Part shown: piece after piece, positions 1-8,820 of the stretch | Layout of the letters: each line of letters starts with the position of its first letter | Numbering within the stretch: position 1 is the first letter of the stretch | Origin: Kribbella pratensis | GTDB lineage: Bacteria > Actinomycetota > Actinomycetes > Propionibacteriales > Kribbellaceae | Assembly: GCF_004366075.1 (NCBI RefSeq) | Contig: NZ_SODU01000003.1 | Coordinates: 248,001-312,000 of the forward strand | DNA: 64,000 nucleotides | Direction: 5' to 3' | Notes under the pieces: generated by a model | What the model was told of the DNA's origin: nothing | Database searches by the model: none | What the model saw: only the letters and a program-made list of their open reading frames with translations | Position numbers and translations under genes: made by a program

Positions 1-121
1 CGCAGGCCGCCTCGAAGAGGTCCGCAACCGCGTCCTGGGCATGATCAACGACGACTGGACCACGTCAACCGGCCAGGTGCGCCTGAAGGCGCAGTACCTC
101 CTGGCAACGGCGGTGCGCTGA
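1..121 (+). CDS. C-terminal end of an unidentified protein (partial)
   Basis: An open frame enters from the left edge and ends at TGA 119-121, giving 39 C-terminal residues that finish in LLATAVR. The composition (charged helix, then a hydrophobic end) looks coding, but too little is left to recognise a family. The next 143 bases hold no convincing gene or terminator. Confidence 0.5.
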   Translation, partial: AGRLEEVRNRVLGMINDDWTTSTGQVRLKAQYLLATAVR

Positions 122-264
122 CTGGCAGGTTTTCGCCAGCGGCTAGTTGAAGCCAAAACCGTGTGGTCGGAGCGGTGGATTGGCAGGCTCTTCGGCGTCC
201 GAGCTCGGGGGCGGGCGGCCGGGGCTACAGCCACGGCCAGGACTACATGCCGTGGAGGCATCAC

Positions 265-3255
265 GTGAACCATCCGAACCTGCGTCGGCGCGCCGCACTG
301 CTTGCAGGGGCCGCGCTGATCACCACCGCCTTGGTGGCTCCACCGGGCTCCGCTGCACCAGGCACCGATGCGCCGTCCAGCAGCCGTTTCACCTTCGCGC
401 CTGGGCGGTACGTCGTAACACTGGCCGACAAGCCGCTCGCGACGTACCAGGGTGGCGTGACCGGACTCAAGGCCACCAAGCCGGCAGCTGGTCGCAAGGT
501 CGAGGTCAACAGCACGAGCGGGAAGGCGTACCGCGCCTATCTGACCGGCAAGCACGCAGAGGTTGCTGCGAAGGTCGGAGCACACGTCGACCAGGACTAC
601 TCGACCACACTGAACGGTTTCGCCGCTTCGCTGACCTCGAAGGAGGTCAACGAGCTCACCAAGACACCTGGTGTGATCGCCGTCGTACCGGACCAGCTGC
701 ACGTCGCCCTGGACGACCGCAACCCGACCGACTTCCTGAAGCTGTCCGGCCAGACCGGCGTATGGAACAAGCTCGGCGGTACGGCGACCGCGGGTCAGGG
801 TGTCGTCGTAGGTGTGGTCGACACGGGCATCTGGCCCGAGAGCGCGTCGCTGGCCGGCCCCAAGCTCGGTACCGAGCCGCCGACGGCTGCGGACCCGTAC
901 CGTCCTTACCTCTCTGGCTCGACGACTCTGATGCACAAGGCCGACGGCAGCACGTTCACCGGCAGCTGCGAGGCCGGCCAGGACTTCACCGCCGACCTGT
1001 GCAACACCAAGCTCATCAGTGCGAAGTACTTCGGTGACGGGTGGCTCAGCCTGGTCCCGCCGGAGCGCCGTGCCGACTACGAGTCGCCGCGCGACGGTGA
1101 GGGCCACGGGACGCACACCGCTACCACCGCGGCAGGTCGTGCGGACGTGGACGTCGTACTGGGCGGCCGCGATCTCGGTACGGTCACTGGTGTCGCACCG
1201 GCCGCCAAGATCGCTGTTTACAAGGCACTCTGGTCCGGCAAGACGACCCAGGACTCAGGTGGATTCACGTCCGACATCGTCGCTGCAATCGACCAGGCCG
1301 TCGCGGACGGCGTCGACGTCATCAACTACTCGGTCGGCTCGACCTTCGAGTCCCCGGCCACGGACCCGATCCAGCTGGCGTTCCTGTCCGCTGCGTCGGC
1401 TGGTGTCTTCGTCTCCGCAGCCGGTGGCAACTCCGGCCCGGACGCGTCGACGCTCGACAACACCTCCCCCTGGGTGACCACGGTTGGAGCGACCACCGTC
1501 GCGCCGTGGAACGGGACAGTCGTGCTGGGCAACGGCCAGAAGTACTCCGGTGTGAGCACGACGGTCACGTCGCCGACGGGCAGCAAGCCGCTCGTCAACG
1601 GAGCTGCGGTCAAGAAGGACGGCGTGAGCGACGAAGACGCACTCATCTGTCTCGCGAACACTCTCGACCCGGCCAAGACGGCCGGAAAGATCGTCGCCTG
1701 CGACCGCGGTATCAGTGCGCGGGTCGACAAGTCCGCCGAGGTCCAGCGCGCCGGCGGCGTCGGAATGGTGCTGCTGAACCTCTTCGACCAGGACGTGGTC
1801 GGCGACTCCCACGTCGTACCCACTGTGCACCTGAACGCCCCGGGCTCGCTGTCGGTGAAGTCCTACGCGATGCAGGCAGACGCGACCGCTGAACTGGTAC
1901 CGGGCAACCAGACGAGCACTACTACGCCGTACCCGCAGATGGCCGACTTCTCGTCGCGTGGACCGTCTCTGGCAAGCAACGGCAACCTGTTGAAGCCTGA
2001 CCTCGCCGCACCGGGTGTCAACGTGCTGGCCGCTGTCGCGCCACCTACCAACGGCGGACAGAACTACGCGTTCCTCTCGGGTACGTCGATGGCTGCACCG
2101 CACGTGGCGGGTCTGGCAGCTCTGTACCTGTCGAAGCACCCGGACTGGTCGCCCATGGCGGTCAAGTCGGCGCTGATGACGACTGCCGGCAACGTGCTGA
2201 CCTCTACTGGAGCCGTCAACACCAACCCGTTCGACGCCGGCGCCGGTGAGGTGCAGCCGTCGAAGATGCTGGACCCGGGCCTCGTCTACGACTCGAGCGA
2301 CACGGACTGGCTGGGCTACTTGGAGGGCACTGGCGTCAAGACCGGTACCGGCGTACCGGCCATCAACCCGAGTGACTACAACGCTCCGTCGATCGCGGTC
2401 GGCCGGTTGCTGGGCACGCAGACGATCACCCGGCGAGTGACCGCTGTGACTCCGGGCCTGTACCGAGCGACTGCTTCGGTGCCGGGCATGAAGGCCGTGG
2501 TCACGCCGTCAATCCTGCACTTCAGCAAGGCCGGTGAGACGAAGACCTTCACAGTGAAGCTCACTCTCGACACGGCTGACTCCGGCACCACCACCAACGG
2601 CTGGCTGACCTGGCAGGGCGCCGACAAGGCAGTCCGTAGCCCGATCGTCGTCGTACCGACGTCCGCGCTCGCTCCGACTGCAGTAACCGGCACCGGCGCT
2701 TCCGGCTCTACATCGTTCACAGCAACCGTCGGAAAGGCTGGTGTACCGATCCGGTCGTACGGCGTGGTGTCGGCACCTCTCGTTCCTGGCGCGGTGCCTG
2801 CTGGCGCGGCGGATGCCGACCTTCCCAACTACCCGGTGACAGCGACCTCCCAGACCAAGGCAGTGCAGTGGAACATCAAGACCGTGGACCCGGCCGGCAG
2901 CATCTGGCTGGTGCTGTACAAGGTCGTGAACGGTCAGATGCAGTTGCTGTCGTTCGTCGGTGACGGATCGAACCAGGCGTCCGCCAGCGTGCCCGCGCCC
3001 ACTCCTGGCGTGTGGGGTGTTCTGGCGATCACCCTGTCCAACCCGCCGGGTGCGAGCACGACGGAGTACACGATGCAGACGAACGTCGTGACCTCCTCGA
3101 CCGGCAGCTCGCTCAAGGTCACGCCGTCGGTGGCACCGGCCGCGTTCAAGCCGTTCCAGGTGACGGCCTCGTGGTCCGGCATCCCGACCGACAAGCGCTC
3201 CACCGGCTTCGTCGAGTTCCCGAACCGGGCCGGGACGGTGGTGACGATCAACTAG
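265..3255 (+). CDS. Secreted subtilisin-like serine protease (S8 family, PA-domain type)
   Basis: Secreted endopeptidase of 996 residues. The start is GTG 265 because GGAGG (254-258) sits six bases upstream and it gives a clean signal peptide (RRR, hydrophobic core, cleavage near APPGSAA); the frame is open further upstream. Order of parts: signal peptide, inhibitor-I9-like propeptide (from about residue 45), S8 catalytic domain with Asp186 in VVDTGIW, His281 in GHGTHT and Ser608 in SGTSMAAPH. A PA-domain-like insertion lies between His and Ser (about 430-510), and a beta-rich C-terminal region after 650 resembles the fibronectin-III-like tail of cucumisin-type proteases. It is monocistronic and ends at a hairpin terminator. 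The substrate is unknown; nutrient proteolysis is the simple guess. Confidence 0.93.
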   Translation: MNHPNLRRRAALLAGAALITTALVAPPGSAAPGTDAPSSSRFTFAPGRYVVTLADKPLATYQGGVTGLKATKPAAGRKVEVNSTSGKAYRAYLTGKHAEVAAKVGAHVDQDYSTTLNGFAASLTSKEVNELTKTPGVIAVVPDQLHVALDDRNPTDFLKLSGQTGVWNKLGGTATAGQGVVVGVVDTGIWPESASLAGPKLGTEPPTAADPYRPYLSGSTTLMHKADGSTFTGSCEAGQDFTADLCNTKLISAKYFGDGWLSLVPPERRADYESPRDGEGHGTHTATTAAGRADVDVVLGGRDLGTVTGVAPAAKIAVYKALWSGKTTQDSGGFTSDIVAAIDQAVADGVDVINYSVGSTFESPATDPIQLAFLSAASAGVFVSAAGGNSGPDASTLDNTSPWVTTVGATTVAPWNGTVVLGNGQKYSGVSTTVTSPTGSKPLVNGAAVKKDGVSDEDALICLANTLDPAKTAGKIVACDRGISARVDKSAEVQRAGGVGMVLLNLFDQDVVGDSHVVPTVHLNAPGSLSVKSYAMQADATAELVPGNQTSTTTPYPQMADFSSRGPSLASNGNLLKPDLAAPGVNVLAAVAPPTNGGQNYAFLSGTSMAAPHVAGLAALYLSKHPDWSPMAVKSALMTTAGNVLTSTGAVNTNPFDAGAGEVQPSKMLDPGLVYDSSDTDWLGYLEGTGVKTGTGVPAINPSDYNAPSIAVGRLLGTQTITRRVTAVTPGLYRATASVPGMKAVVTPSILHFSKAGETKTFTVKLTLDTADSGTTTNGWLTWQGADKAVRSPIVVVPTSALAPTAVTGTGASGSTSFTATVGKAGVPIRSYGVVSAPLVPGAVPAGAADADLPNYPVTATSQTKAVQWNIKTVDPAGSIWLVLYKVVNGQMQLLSFVGDGSNQASASVPAPTPGVWGVLAITLSNPPGASTTEYTMQTNVVTSSTGSSLKVTPSVAPAAFKPFQVTASWSGIPTDKRSTGFVEFPNRAGTVVTIN

Positions 3256-3256
3256 G

Positions 3257-3280
3257 CCCTGTCTGGTGATCCAGACAGGG
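3257..3280. terminator. Shared terminator hairpin between convergent genes
   Basis: CCCTGTCTGG (3257-3266) and CCAGACAGGG (3271-3280) form a perfect 10-bp stem with a TGAT loop. It lies directly after the protease stop and two bases before the end of the oppositely oriented LuxR gene. It has no strong T-tract, so it may act mainly as a 3'-end barrier for both genes. Confidence 0.75.
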
Positions 3281-3282
3281 AC

Positions 3283-4047
3283 TTAGATCCAGCGGCGGCG
3301 GGCGGCCTGGACGCCCGCCTGGAACCGGGTCTGCGCGCCGAGGGCATCCATCAGCGCGCGGACCCGGCGCTGGGTCGTCCGGGGACTGATCCGCAGCCGC
3401 CGGCTGATCATGTCGTCGGTGGCTCCGCCGGCCAGCAGCATCAGGATGTCGCGGTCCGGCGCCCGCAACTCCGCCACGTCGCCGTTGGCCTCCAGCTCCG
3501 GCATCGGTACGGCCAGTCCCCACAACATCTCGAACATCGCGATCAGCCCGTCGAGCAGACCGGACGACCTGATCAGCAGGTGGGACTCGGCGGGCGCCCG
3601 CTTCGTCAGTGCGACCAACGCCATGGTGTCGTCTCCGAGCACCATCTTCATCGGCATCTGCGGCAGCACCCGGCTCACCTCACCGGCTGCCCGCAGCTCC
3701 GGCAGCACCGCCATGACCTCCTCGGACTCGAACACCTCGAACCCGTAGATCGCCCGGTACACCAGCCCGTCCGCCAGCCGGTCCAGCTCGAGCTTCTGCT
3801 GCGACGCGGGCGGCGTCGAGTACGGCGGCCGATCCAGCGCCCGGACCTGCACCTGGCAACTGCGCTGCATCTCCTCGTACGTCCGCAGCAGTGTGTGCCC
3901 GTCCTCGATCAGCTCGACCTGGTTGCCCTCCAGAACCGGCTTCCCCCGAGCCTCCCGCAACTCGTCCGCCACTACCCGCAGCCGAGCCACCTGAGCATCC
4001 AGTTCGTCCAGCGGATCCACCACCGCACCGTCCGCCACCAGCACCAC
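3283..4047 (-). CDS. LuxR-type HTH transcriptional regulator
   Basis: Putative DNA-binding regulator of 254 residues. The C-terminal 65 residues match a LuxR/GerE helix-turn-helix: LRAPDRDILMLLAGGATDD, then ISRRLRISPRTTQRRVRAL. The middle (about 80-180) resembles the effector region of actinobacterial TrmB/LuxR hybrid regulators (FEVFESEEVMAVLP), and residues 10-50 look like a coiled coil. There is no receiver domain, so control by phosphorylation is unlikely. The start is one of two adjacent GTG codons at 4042-4047, so the N-terminus is uncertain by a few residues. It converges on the protease gene; regulation of that gene is not shown. Confidence 0.8.
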   Translation of the reverse strand: MVLVADGAVVDPLDELDAQVARLRVVADELREARGKPVLEGNQVELIEDGHTLLRTYEEMQRSCQVQVRALDRPPYSTPPASQQKLELDRLADGLVYRAIYGFEVFESEEVMAVLPELRAAGEVSRVLPQMPMKMVLGDDTMALVALTKRAPAESHLLIRSSGLLDGLIAMFEMLWGLAVPMPELEANGDVAELRAPDRDILMLLAGGATDDMISRRLRISPRTTQRRVRALMDALGAQTRFQAGVQAARRRWI

Positions 4048-4138
4048 CCCTCACCAACCCGACCCAAACCCCCTCACACTAAACCGCGTCAAGTAACTCC
4101 TGGCACCGATGTCTCACGCACGGCTAGGGAGACGCACC

Positions 4139-4486
4139 CTAGGGACCGCAGTCGAGGCAGGGCCACGGGCGGCCGCAGCGTGAGCAGAGGCCGTCAGGAG
4201 CCGGTGCCGGCAGCCAGACCGTCTTCTCCTGCGGCTCGGGAGGTGGTGCGGCCGGCCGGACCGGCGGCGGGTCGAGCCAGTGCAGCCGGGTGTCGCCGTC
4301 GGCGGCGTGAACCGCCAGCAGTGCCTCGATGTCGTCCCAGGTCGAGGTGCTCGCCCAGCGGCCGAGCCACCTGAGCGCGACGGCACCATCGGACCACTCC
4401 GCACCTTCCGCGAGCATCCGGGAACCAGGGGCGGCGATGGGCCGGACCAGACGGAAGAGGCGAGCCTGTCGCTTCAGCGTGTTCAC
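4139..4486 (-). CDS. Small protein with C-terminal CxxC pair, unknown function
   Basis: A 115-residue protein if GTG 4486 (VNTLKRQARLF) is used. The frame is open up to ATG 4624, but that extension would read through a perfect inverted repeat and looks non-coding. The central part (WSDGAVALRWLGRWASTSTWDDIEALLAVHAADG) is helical. A proline-rich linker leads to CSRCGRPWPCLDC, a likely small zinc knuckle. It is divergent from an XRE regulator and shares its upstream region, so that regulator may control it. I do not recognise the family; a pairing resembling abi/XRE-DUF397-like small-protein pairs is possible but not shown. Confidence 0.55.
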   Translation of the reverse strand: MNTLKRQARLFRLVRPIAAPGSRMLAEGAEWSDGAVALRWLGRWASTSTWDDIEALLAVHAADGDTRLHWLDPPPVRPAAPPPEPQEKTVWLPAPAPDGLCSRCGRPWPCLDCGP

Positions 4487-4524
4487 CTGCTCAGGGTCGC
4501 CCAGAACGCAGTGCGCACAACAGG

Positions 4525-4562
4525 TGTGGGCTGTGGGCTGTGGGAACAGCCCACAGCCCACA
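4525..4562. promoter_or_regulatory. Perfect 17-bp inverted repeat, candidate operator
   Basis: TGTGGGCTGTGGGCTGT (4525-4541) is followed by a GGGA loop and its exact reverse complement (4546-4562). Each arm contains two tandem GTGGGCT heptamers. It lies between the divergent small-protein gene (start 4486) and the XRE regulator (start 4653). It could be the regulator's own operator or a hairpin in the leader RNA. Confidence 0.6.
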
Positions 4563-4652
4563 TGCCCTTGTTTTCCACGGTTTTTGTCGGCGAGGGCTTG
4601 TAGCTTGTCCGGCACGCACCACATGAGCTCGAAGCGCGAACGGGGTGGTCCT

Positions 4653-5786
4653 GTGACCGAGACATCGATTGGGACATCGTTCGGCCCGTTGCTGCGGCAG
4701 TGCAGGCAGGCGGCCGGGCTGAGCCTGCGCCAACTCGCAGCACGGGTCGGGTACGACCACAGCTATCTGTCGCAGGTGGAGCGCGGGCAGCGGCCCGGCT
4801 CTGCGGACTTGGCCCGGCTCTGCGACCGGGAGCTCGGCACTGACGGCCGACTGGCTGCCACCTTCGAGCGAAGGCCCGCCCGCGCAGGTCAGCTCCGGCC
4901 GGAGGCCGACCCGTTGGAGACGGCGTGGCGAGGGCTGGTCGCGACGCTCGATGCCGGCGGACCGGTGCCCGACGACTACCGCAGTGTTCCACCGGCCTGC
5001 CTGCTACCGGAGCTGGTGAGGCAGCTGCACGGCGCTGATGGAGTAGAGGCAGCCGAGCTGAGCATGCTGATCGCCGAGACCCTCGCCAGGCTGGGTGAGC
5101 GAAGCACTGCCAGGCGCTGGTGGTGGGCCGCACGCGCGGCCGCGGACAGCGTCGGCGAGGGCCCGCTGCCGGCGCTGGTACGCGCCAAGGAAGCAATTAC
5201 CGGTCTGGCCGAGCGACGCCCGTTGGCAGAGCTGCTCGAGCTCGCGGACGAGTCGGTCGCGCTGGACCTGCAGGCGCCGGGCGCAGCAGGCTGCGTGCCG
5301 CGGACAGCGCGGGCTCTCGTCCTCGCCGAGCTCGGACACACCCAGGACGCGCACCGCGCATTGCAGGAGCTGATCGGTATCGGCGACGAGCTCCTGCGCA
5401 CCACCCCACAGGCCCAGCCGTACCAGTTGCACTGGGCCGAAGGACGGGTCTGCACCCTGCTGGGGTACGGCGTGCCCGGCTGTGTCCTGCTGGAGCGCGC
5501 CAGAGAGCTCTGCCCGGAGAGCTGGATCGGCGAGCGTGCACAACTCGACCTGTGCCTGGCCGAGTGCCTAGTGGTCGCGGGCGAGGTCGCGGCAGGCCTG
5601 GCCACGGCACTCCGGGTCCTCGTCGAGCTGCCGGACGAGTGGCACGACTCCTTGGTGTACGACGCTGCCGATCGAGTGCTGCGCGTCGTACAGGCAGAGC
5701 CCGGTGCAGCCGAGCTACGGCAGCTGCTGGCGCGATCGGCGTACCGGAGTGGTCGGAGTGTGGGCGGCGGGTCGAGCTGGAGGTGA
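4653..5786 (+). CDS. XRE-family regulator with helical-repeat C-terminal domain
   Basis: Regulator of 377 residues. The N-terminal HTH (about 8-65) reads LRQCRQAAGLSLRQLAARVG, followed by YDHSYLSQVERGQRPG, a typical XRE/Cro fold. The remaining 300 residues are Ala/Leu-rich helices with TPR-like character (LAELGHTQDAHRALQELIG, ERARELCPESWIGERAQL). GTG 4653 is chosen because GGGGTGG lies just upstream; ATG 4623 is in frame but has no ribosome binding site. The layout matches the many streptomycete-type XRE regulators that sense small molecules or pair with a small neighbouring protein. The 17-bp inverted repeat 90 bases upstream is the obvious candidate binding site. Confidence 0.82.
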   Translation: MTETSIGTSFGPLLRQCRQAAGLSLRQLAARVGYDHSYLSQVERGQRPGSADLARLCDRELGTDGRLAATFERRPARAGQLRPEADPLETAWRGLVATLDAGGPVPDDYRSVPPACLLPELVRQLHGADGVEAAELSMLIAETLARLGERSTARRWWWAARAAADSVGEGPLPALVRAKEAITGLAERRPLAELLELADESVALDLQAPGAAGCVPRTARALVLAELGHTQDAHRALQELIGIGDELLRTTPQAQPYQLHWAEGRVCTLLGYGVPGCVLLERARELCPESWIGERAQLDLCLAECLVVAGEVAAGLATALRVLVELPDEWHDSLVYDAADRVLRVVQAEPGAAELRQLLARSAYRSGRSVGGGSSWR

Positions 5787-5799
5787 GAGCAGGGGTAGC

Positions 5800-6945
5800 G
5801 TGCGGCGAGTGACAGGTGAACAGCGGGCAACGGTAGTGGCAGATGCGTGGGACTTCGCGGTCGAACTGCGCAGCGATCCGGCCGGTGCGGAGGCTCGGGC
5901 GGCCGTGCTTGCCGATCCGGCCTTCGGACAGTCGTTCACGGACCACATGGTCGTTGCGAACTGGTCGGTGGACCGCGGCTGGCACGACTCGAAGGTCACG
6001 GCGTACGCACCGCTGTCACTCAGCCCGGCGGCCGCTGTCTTCCACTACTCGCAGGAGATCTTCGAGGGCCTGAAGGCGTACCGGCACGCCGACGGCTCGG
6101 TGTGGGCCTTCCGGCCGGACCGGAACGCCGCTCGGTTCACCGCGAGTGCGGAGCGGCTTGCGCTGCCGCAGGTGCCGGAGGACGAGTTCGTAGCAGCCCT
6201 GCGTGCGCTGGTGACCGTTGACGAGGCGTGGGTGCCGTCGGCCGAGGACGGCGAGACCAGCCTGTATCTCCGCCCGTACATGATCGCCACCGAGGCCGCG
6301 CTGAGCGTCAGGCCCGCGCACGAGGTGCTGTTCGGCGTGATCGCCTCCCCCGCCGGCCCGTACTTCGACACCGGCCCCAAGCCGGTGTCCATCTGGCTCA
6401 CGACCTCCACCATCCGTGCGACGCCCGGTGGGACCGGAGCGGCCAAGTGCGGCGGCAACTACGCGTCCAGCCTCGCCGGCCTGGCCGAGGCGGTTGCGAA
6501 CGGGTGCGAACAGGTTGCGTTCGTCGATGCGGTCGAGCACAGGTGGCTCGAGGAGATCGGCAGCATGAACATGTTCTTCGTGTACGCCGACGGCCGGATC
6601 GCGACACCCGAGCTGAACGGCTCGATCCTCGAAGGCGTCACCCGCGCGTCCGTGCTCGAGCTCGCCGCCGACCTGGGCCACCCGGTCGAAGAGCGCCGCA
6701 TCTCCGCCGACGAATGCAAGGACGGCATCCGCTCCGGGGAGATCACCGAGGTCTTCGCCTCCGGCACCGCCGCCGTCATCACGCCCATCGGCCGCCTCGC
6801 CTGGCCCGACGGCGACCTCACCATCGGCGACCACACCGTCAACCACGGCGTGGGTCCGGTCACCGCCAAGATCCGCACCACCCTCCTCGACCTCCAGTAC
6901 GGCCGCACCCCCGACACCCGCGGCTGGCTCACCCGCCTGGCCTGA
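5800..6945 (+). CDS. ilvE: Branched-chain amino acid aminotransferase
   Basis: PLP enzyme (fold type IV, about 381 residues) that interconverts Leu/Ile/Val and their 2-keto acids using glutamate/2-oxoglutarate; cytosolic. The PLP lysine is Lys216 in GAAKCGGNYASSL. Other family marks are FHYSQEIFEGLKAY (substrate side), YLRPYMIATE, EEIGSMNMFFVY and SGTAAVITPIGRL. GTG 5800 has AGGGG four bases upstream; GTG 5809 is also possible. It starts 13 bases after the XRE gene stop, but with its own Shine-Dalgarno, and follows a regulator of unrelated type. Length and motifs are complete, so this is probably the housekeeping IlvE. Confidence 0.95.
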   Translation: MRRVTGEQRATVVADAWDFAVELRSDPAGAEARAAVLADPAFGQSFTDHMVVANWSVDRGWHDSKVTAYAPLSLSPAAAVFHYSQEIFEGLKAYRHADGSVWAFRPDRNAARFTASAERLALPQVPEDEFVAALRALVTVDEAWVPSAEDGETSLYLRPYMIATEAALSVRPAHEVLFGVIASPAGPYFDTGPKPVSIWLTTSTIRATPGGTGAAKCGGNYASSLAGLAEAVANGCEQVAFVDAVEHRWLEEIGSMNMFFVYADGRIATPELNGSILEGVTRASVLELAADLGHPVEERRISADECKDGIRSGEITEVFASGTAAVITPIGRLAWPDGDLTIGDHTVNHGVGPVTAKIRTTLLDLQYGRTPDTRGWLTRLA

Positions 6946-6980
6946 TGCCGTTTGTCCCCGGCGCCGGTTAGGTTGGCGTC

Positions 6981-7952
6981 ATGGCCCAGTCCAAGGCGAA
7001 GTCTCCGGCGATCGAGCTGGAGGTGGGTGAGCGAACCGTTCGGATCTCCAATCCGGAGCGGGTGTACTTTCCTGCGCGCGGGGAGACCAAGCTGGATCTG
7101 GTGAAGTACTACCTGTCCGTCGGAGACGGCATCGTCAACGCGCTGCGGGAGCGGCCGTGCATGTTGCACCGGTTCCCGGAGGGTGTCGCGGGCGAGAAGG
7201 TGCATCAGAAGCGGCTGCCGCACGGAGCGCCGCCGTGGATGGAGACCGTGCGGGTGAAGTTCCCGCGGTACAACCGGACCGCGGATGAGCTGTGCGTCAC
7301 CGAGGTCGCCCACGTCGCCTGGGCGGTGCAGATGTCGACGGTCGAGTTCCATCCGTGGAACTCGCGGCGCGCCGACACCGAGAAGCCCGACGAGTGGCGG
7401 ATCGACCTCGACCCGATGCCCGACTGCCCGTTCGATCGGGTACGTCGGGTCGCGCACACTGTCCACGAAGTGCTCGACGAGCTCGGCGCGGTCGGCTACC
7501 CGAAGACCTCCGGCGGATCGGGCATCCACATCTACGTCCGGGTCGAGCCGGCGTACGGCTTCTCCGACGTACGGCGGGCCGCGCTGGCGTTCGCACGTGA
7601 GGTGGAGCGGCGTGCGCCCGAGGACGTGACGACCACGTGGTGGCGCAAGGATCGCGACCCTCGATTGGTCTTCGTGGATTTCAACCAGAACGCCCGCGAC
7701 CACACGATCGCGGCCGCCTACTCGGTCCGCGGCAACCCGGAAGGCACGGTCTCGACCCCGATCCGCTGGGACGAGATCGACGACGTGAACCCGAAGGACT
7801 TCACGATCGCCACCGTCCCCGCCCGCTACGCCGAACTGGGCGATCTGCACGCGACCATCGACGACAACGTCTACTCGCTCGCCACGTTGATGGAGTGGGC
7901 CGAGCGAGACGAACGCGAAGGCGCCGAGGAACCACCTCCGCCCGAGGACTAG
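6981..7952 (+). CDS. LigD-type polymerase (primase-polymerase) domain protein
   Basis: Stand-alone polymerase domain of the LigD family (323 residues), an archaeo-eukaryotic-primase-like enzyme that fills gaps and adds ribonucleotides during non-homologous end joining. Key segments: N-terminal SNPERVYFP, CMLHRFPEGVAGEKVHQKR, the metal-binding DLDPMP in WRIDLDPMP, SGGSGIHIYVRV, and the second acidic motif VFVDFNQNARDHTI. No ligase, nuclease or Ku gene is adjacent, so it is one of the separate PolDom-type paralogues common in Actinobacteria. The ATG follows the ilvE stop by 35 bases. The C-terminal tail is acidic and proline-rich. Confidence 0.92.
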   Translation: MAQSKAKSPAIELEVGERTVRISNPERVYFPARGETKLDLVKYYLSVGDGIVNALRERPCMLHRFPEGVAGEKVHQKRLPHGAPPWMETVRVKFPRYNRTADELCVTEVAHVAWAVQMSTVEFHPWNSRRADTEKPDEWRIDLDPMPDCPFDRVRRVAHTVHEVLDELGAVGYPKTSGGSGIHIYVRVEPAYGFSDVRRAALAFAREVERRAPEDVTTTWWRKDRDPRLVFVDFNQNARDHTIAAAYSVRGNPEGTVSTPIRWDEIDDVNPKDFTIATVPARYAELGDLHATIDDNVYSLATLMEWAERDEREGAEEPPPPED

Positions 7953-8086
7953 CAGCTGGCGGACTGCCCGTTCGGTGTGCGGATCTGCGCCACTCATCAA
8001 GCTTCGCCTGAGGGCCGTTGTCACGCGTCGGCCTGCGGGCGAACACCCGATCGGACGACCTTGGTGAGTGGCTCAGGTCCGCATCT

Positions 8087-8163
8087 CCAGGCCATCACAA
8101 TCGCATCGAGCTGCCGGCTCCACGCTGGACGAGGCTGACGACCGCTCGATTGTGATGGCCTGG
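8087..8163. repeat. 17-bp perfect inverted repeat with 43-nt loop
   Basis: CCAGGCCATCACAATCG (8087-8103) and its exact reverse complement (8147-8163) flank a 43-base loop. The element sits between the convergent LigD-type and TetR genes, just beyond the TetR stop. It could be a bidirectional terminator with a long loop, or the remnant of a small mobile palindrome. Its half-site contains ATCACAAT, unlike the flanking GC-rich DNA. Confidence 0.65.
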
Positions 8164-8173
8164 GCGTCCGCCT

Positions 8174-8776
8174 CTACCCCGCCAGCCCGTGGTGCAGGAG
8201 GTTGGTGAGCGTGTCGATTGCGTCGTCGTCGGAGATGGTTCGGCCGTTGGACGGGTTGACGACGAGCCAGGTGTAGGCGAAGCCCTCCATCAGTGCGTTC
8301 ATGGCGGAGATCGTGACCAGCGGATCGGCGGGCGGGTTCGGCAGGTGTGCGAAGTGCTCGACCATGTGCTGGTCGTCGTCGGCCATGATCTGCTGCAGCC
8401 GCCGCCCCAGCTCCGGGTCCGCCATCGCGGCCTGCTTCACCGCGATCATCTCCGGCAGATGCGCCTGGTAGAACCGCCAGAACGCCGCCACATGCCAGCG
8501 GATCGCCGACCGTTTACTGAAGTCGGCGTCGTGCCCGGCGTCGTCGAAGACCGCCTCATCCGCTGCCGCGAGCATGTCGCGAAGCAGCGCCTCGAGCAGC
8601 TCTTCCTTGCTCGCGAAGTGGTTGTAGAACGATCCCGTCGCGCGGCCCGCGGCCGCGGTGATGTCGGTGATCTTCGTGTTCAGGTACCCGCGCTCGGCGA
8701 AGACGTCGCGCGCGGCCTGCTTCAGCGCCACCTCGGTCCCGGCCGCCCGCTGCCGGCGGCTCACCGTGTCCGTCAC
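8174..8776 (-). CDS. TetR-family transcriptional repressor
   Basis: A 200-residue TetR regulator with HTH at about 15-60 (AARDVFAERGYLNTKITDIT, then AAGRATGSFYNHFASKEELL). The C-terminal part is the ligand and dimer domain (WRFYQAHLPEMIAVKQAA). The GTG start is preceded by AAGGAGGT with four bases spacing. It is divergent from an FAD-dependent monooxygenase, with palindromes between them, so it very likely represses that gene and itself and is released by an aromatic substrate or drug (inference from arrangement). Confidence 0.9.
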   Translation of the reverse strand: MTDTVSRRQRAAGTEVALKQAARDVFAERGYLNTKITDITAAAGRATGSFYNHFASKEELLEALLRDMLAAADEAVFDDAGHDADFSKRSAIRWHVAAFWRFYQAHLPEMIAVKQAAMADPELGRRLQQIMADDDQHMVEHFAHLPNPPADPLVTISAMNALMEGFAYTWLVVNPSNGRTISDDDAIDTLTNLLHHGLAG

Positions 8777-8820
8777 GAGTACCTCCTTGACAGCGAACCC
8801 TAGTCCCGGACAAACTGAAT

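Noticed and set aside
6981-7952. Complete LigD with ligase and nuclease domains
   Set aside because: Only the polymerase domain is encoded; no Ku or ligase neighbour.
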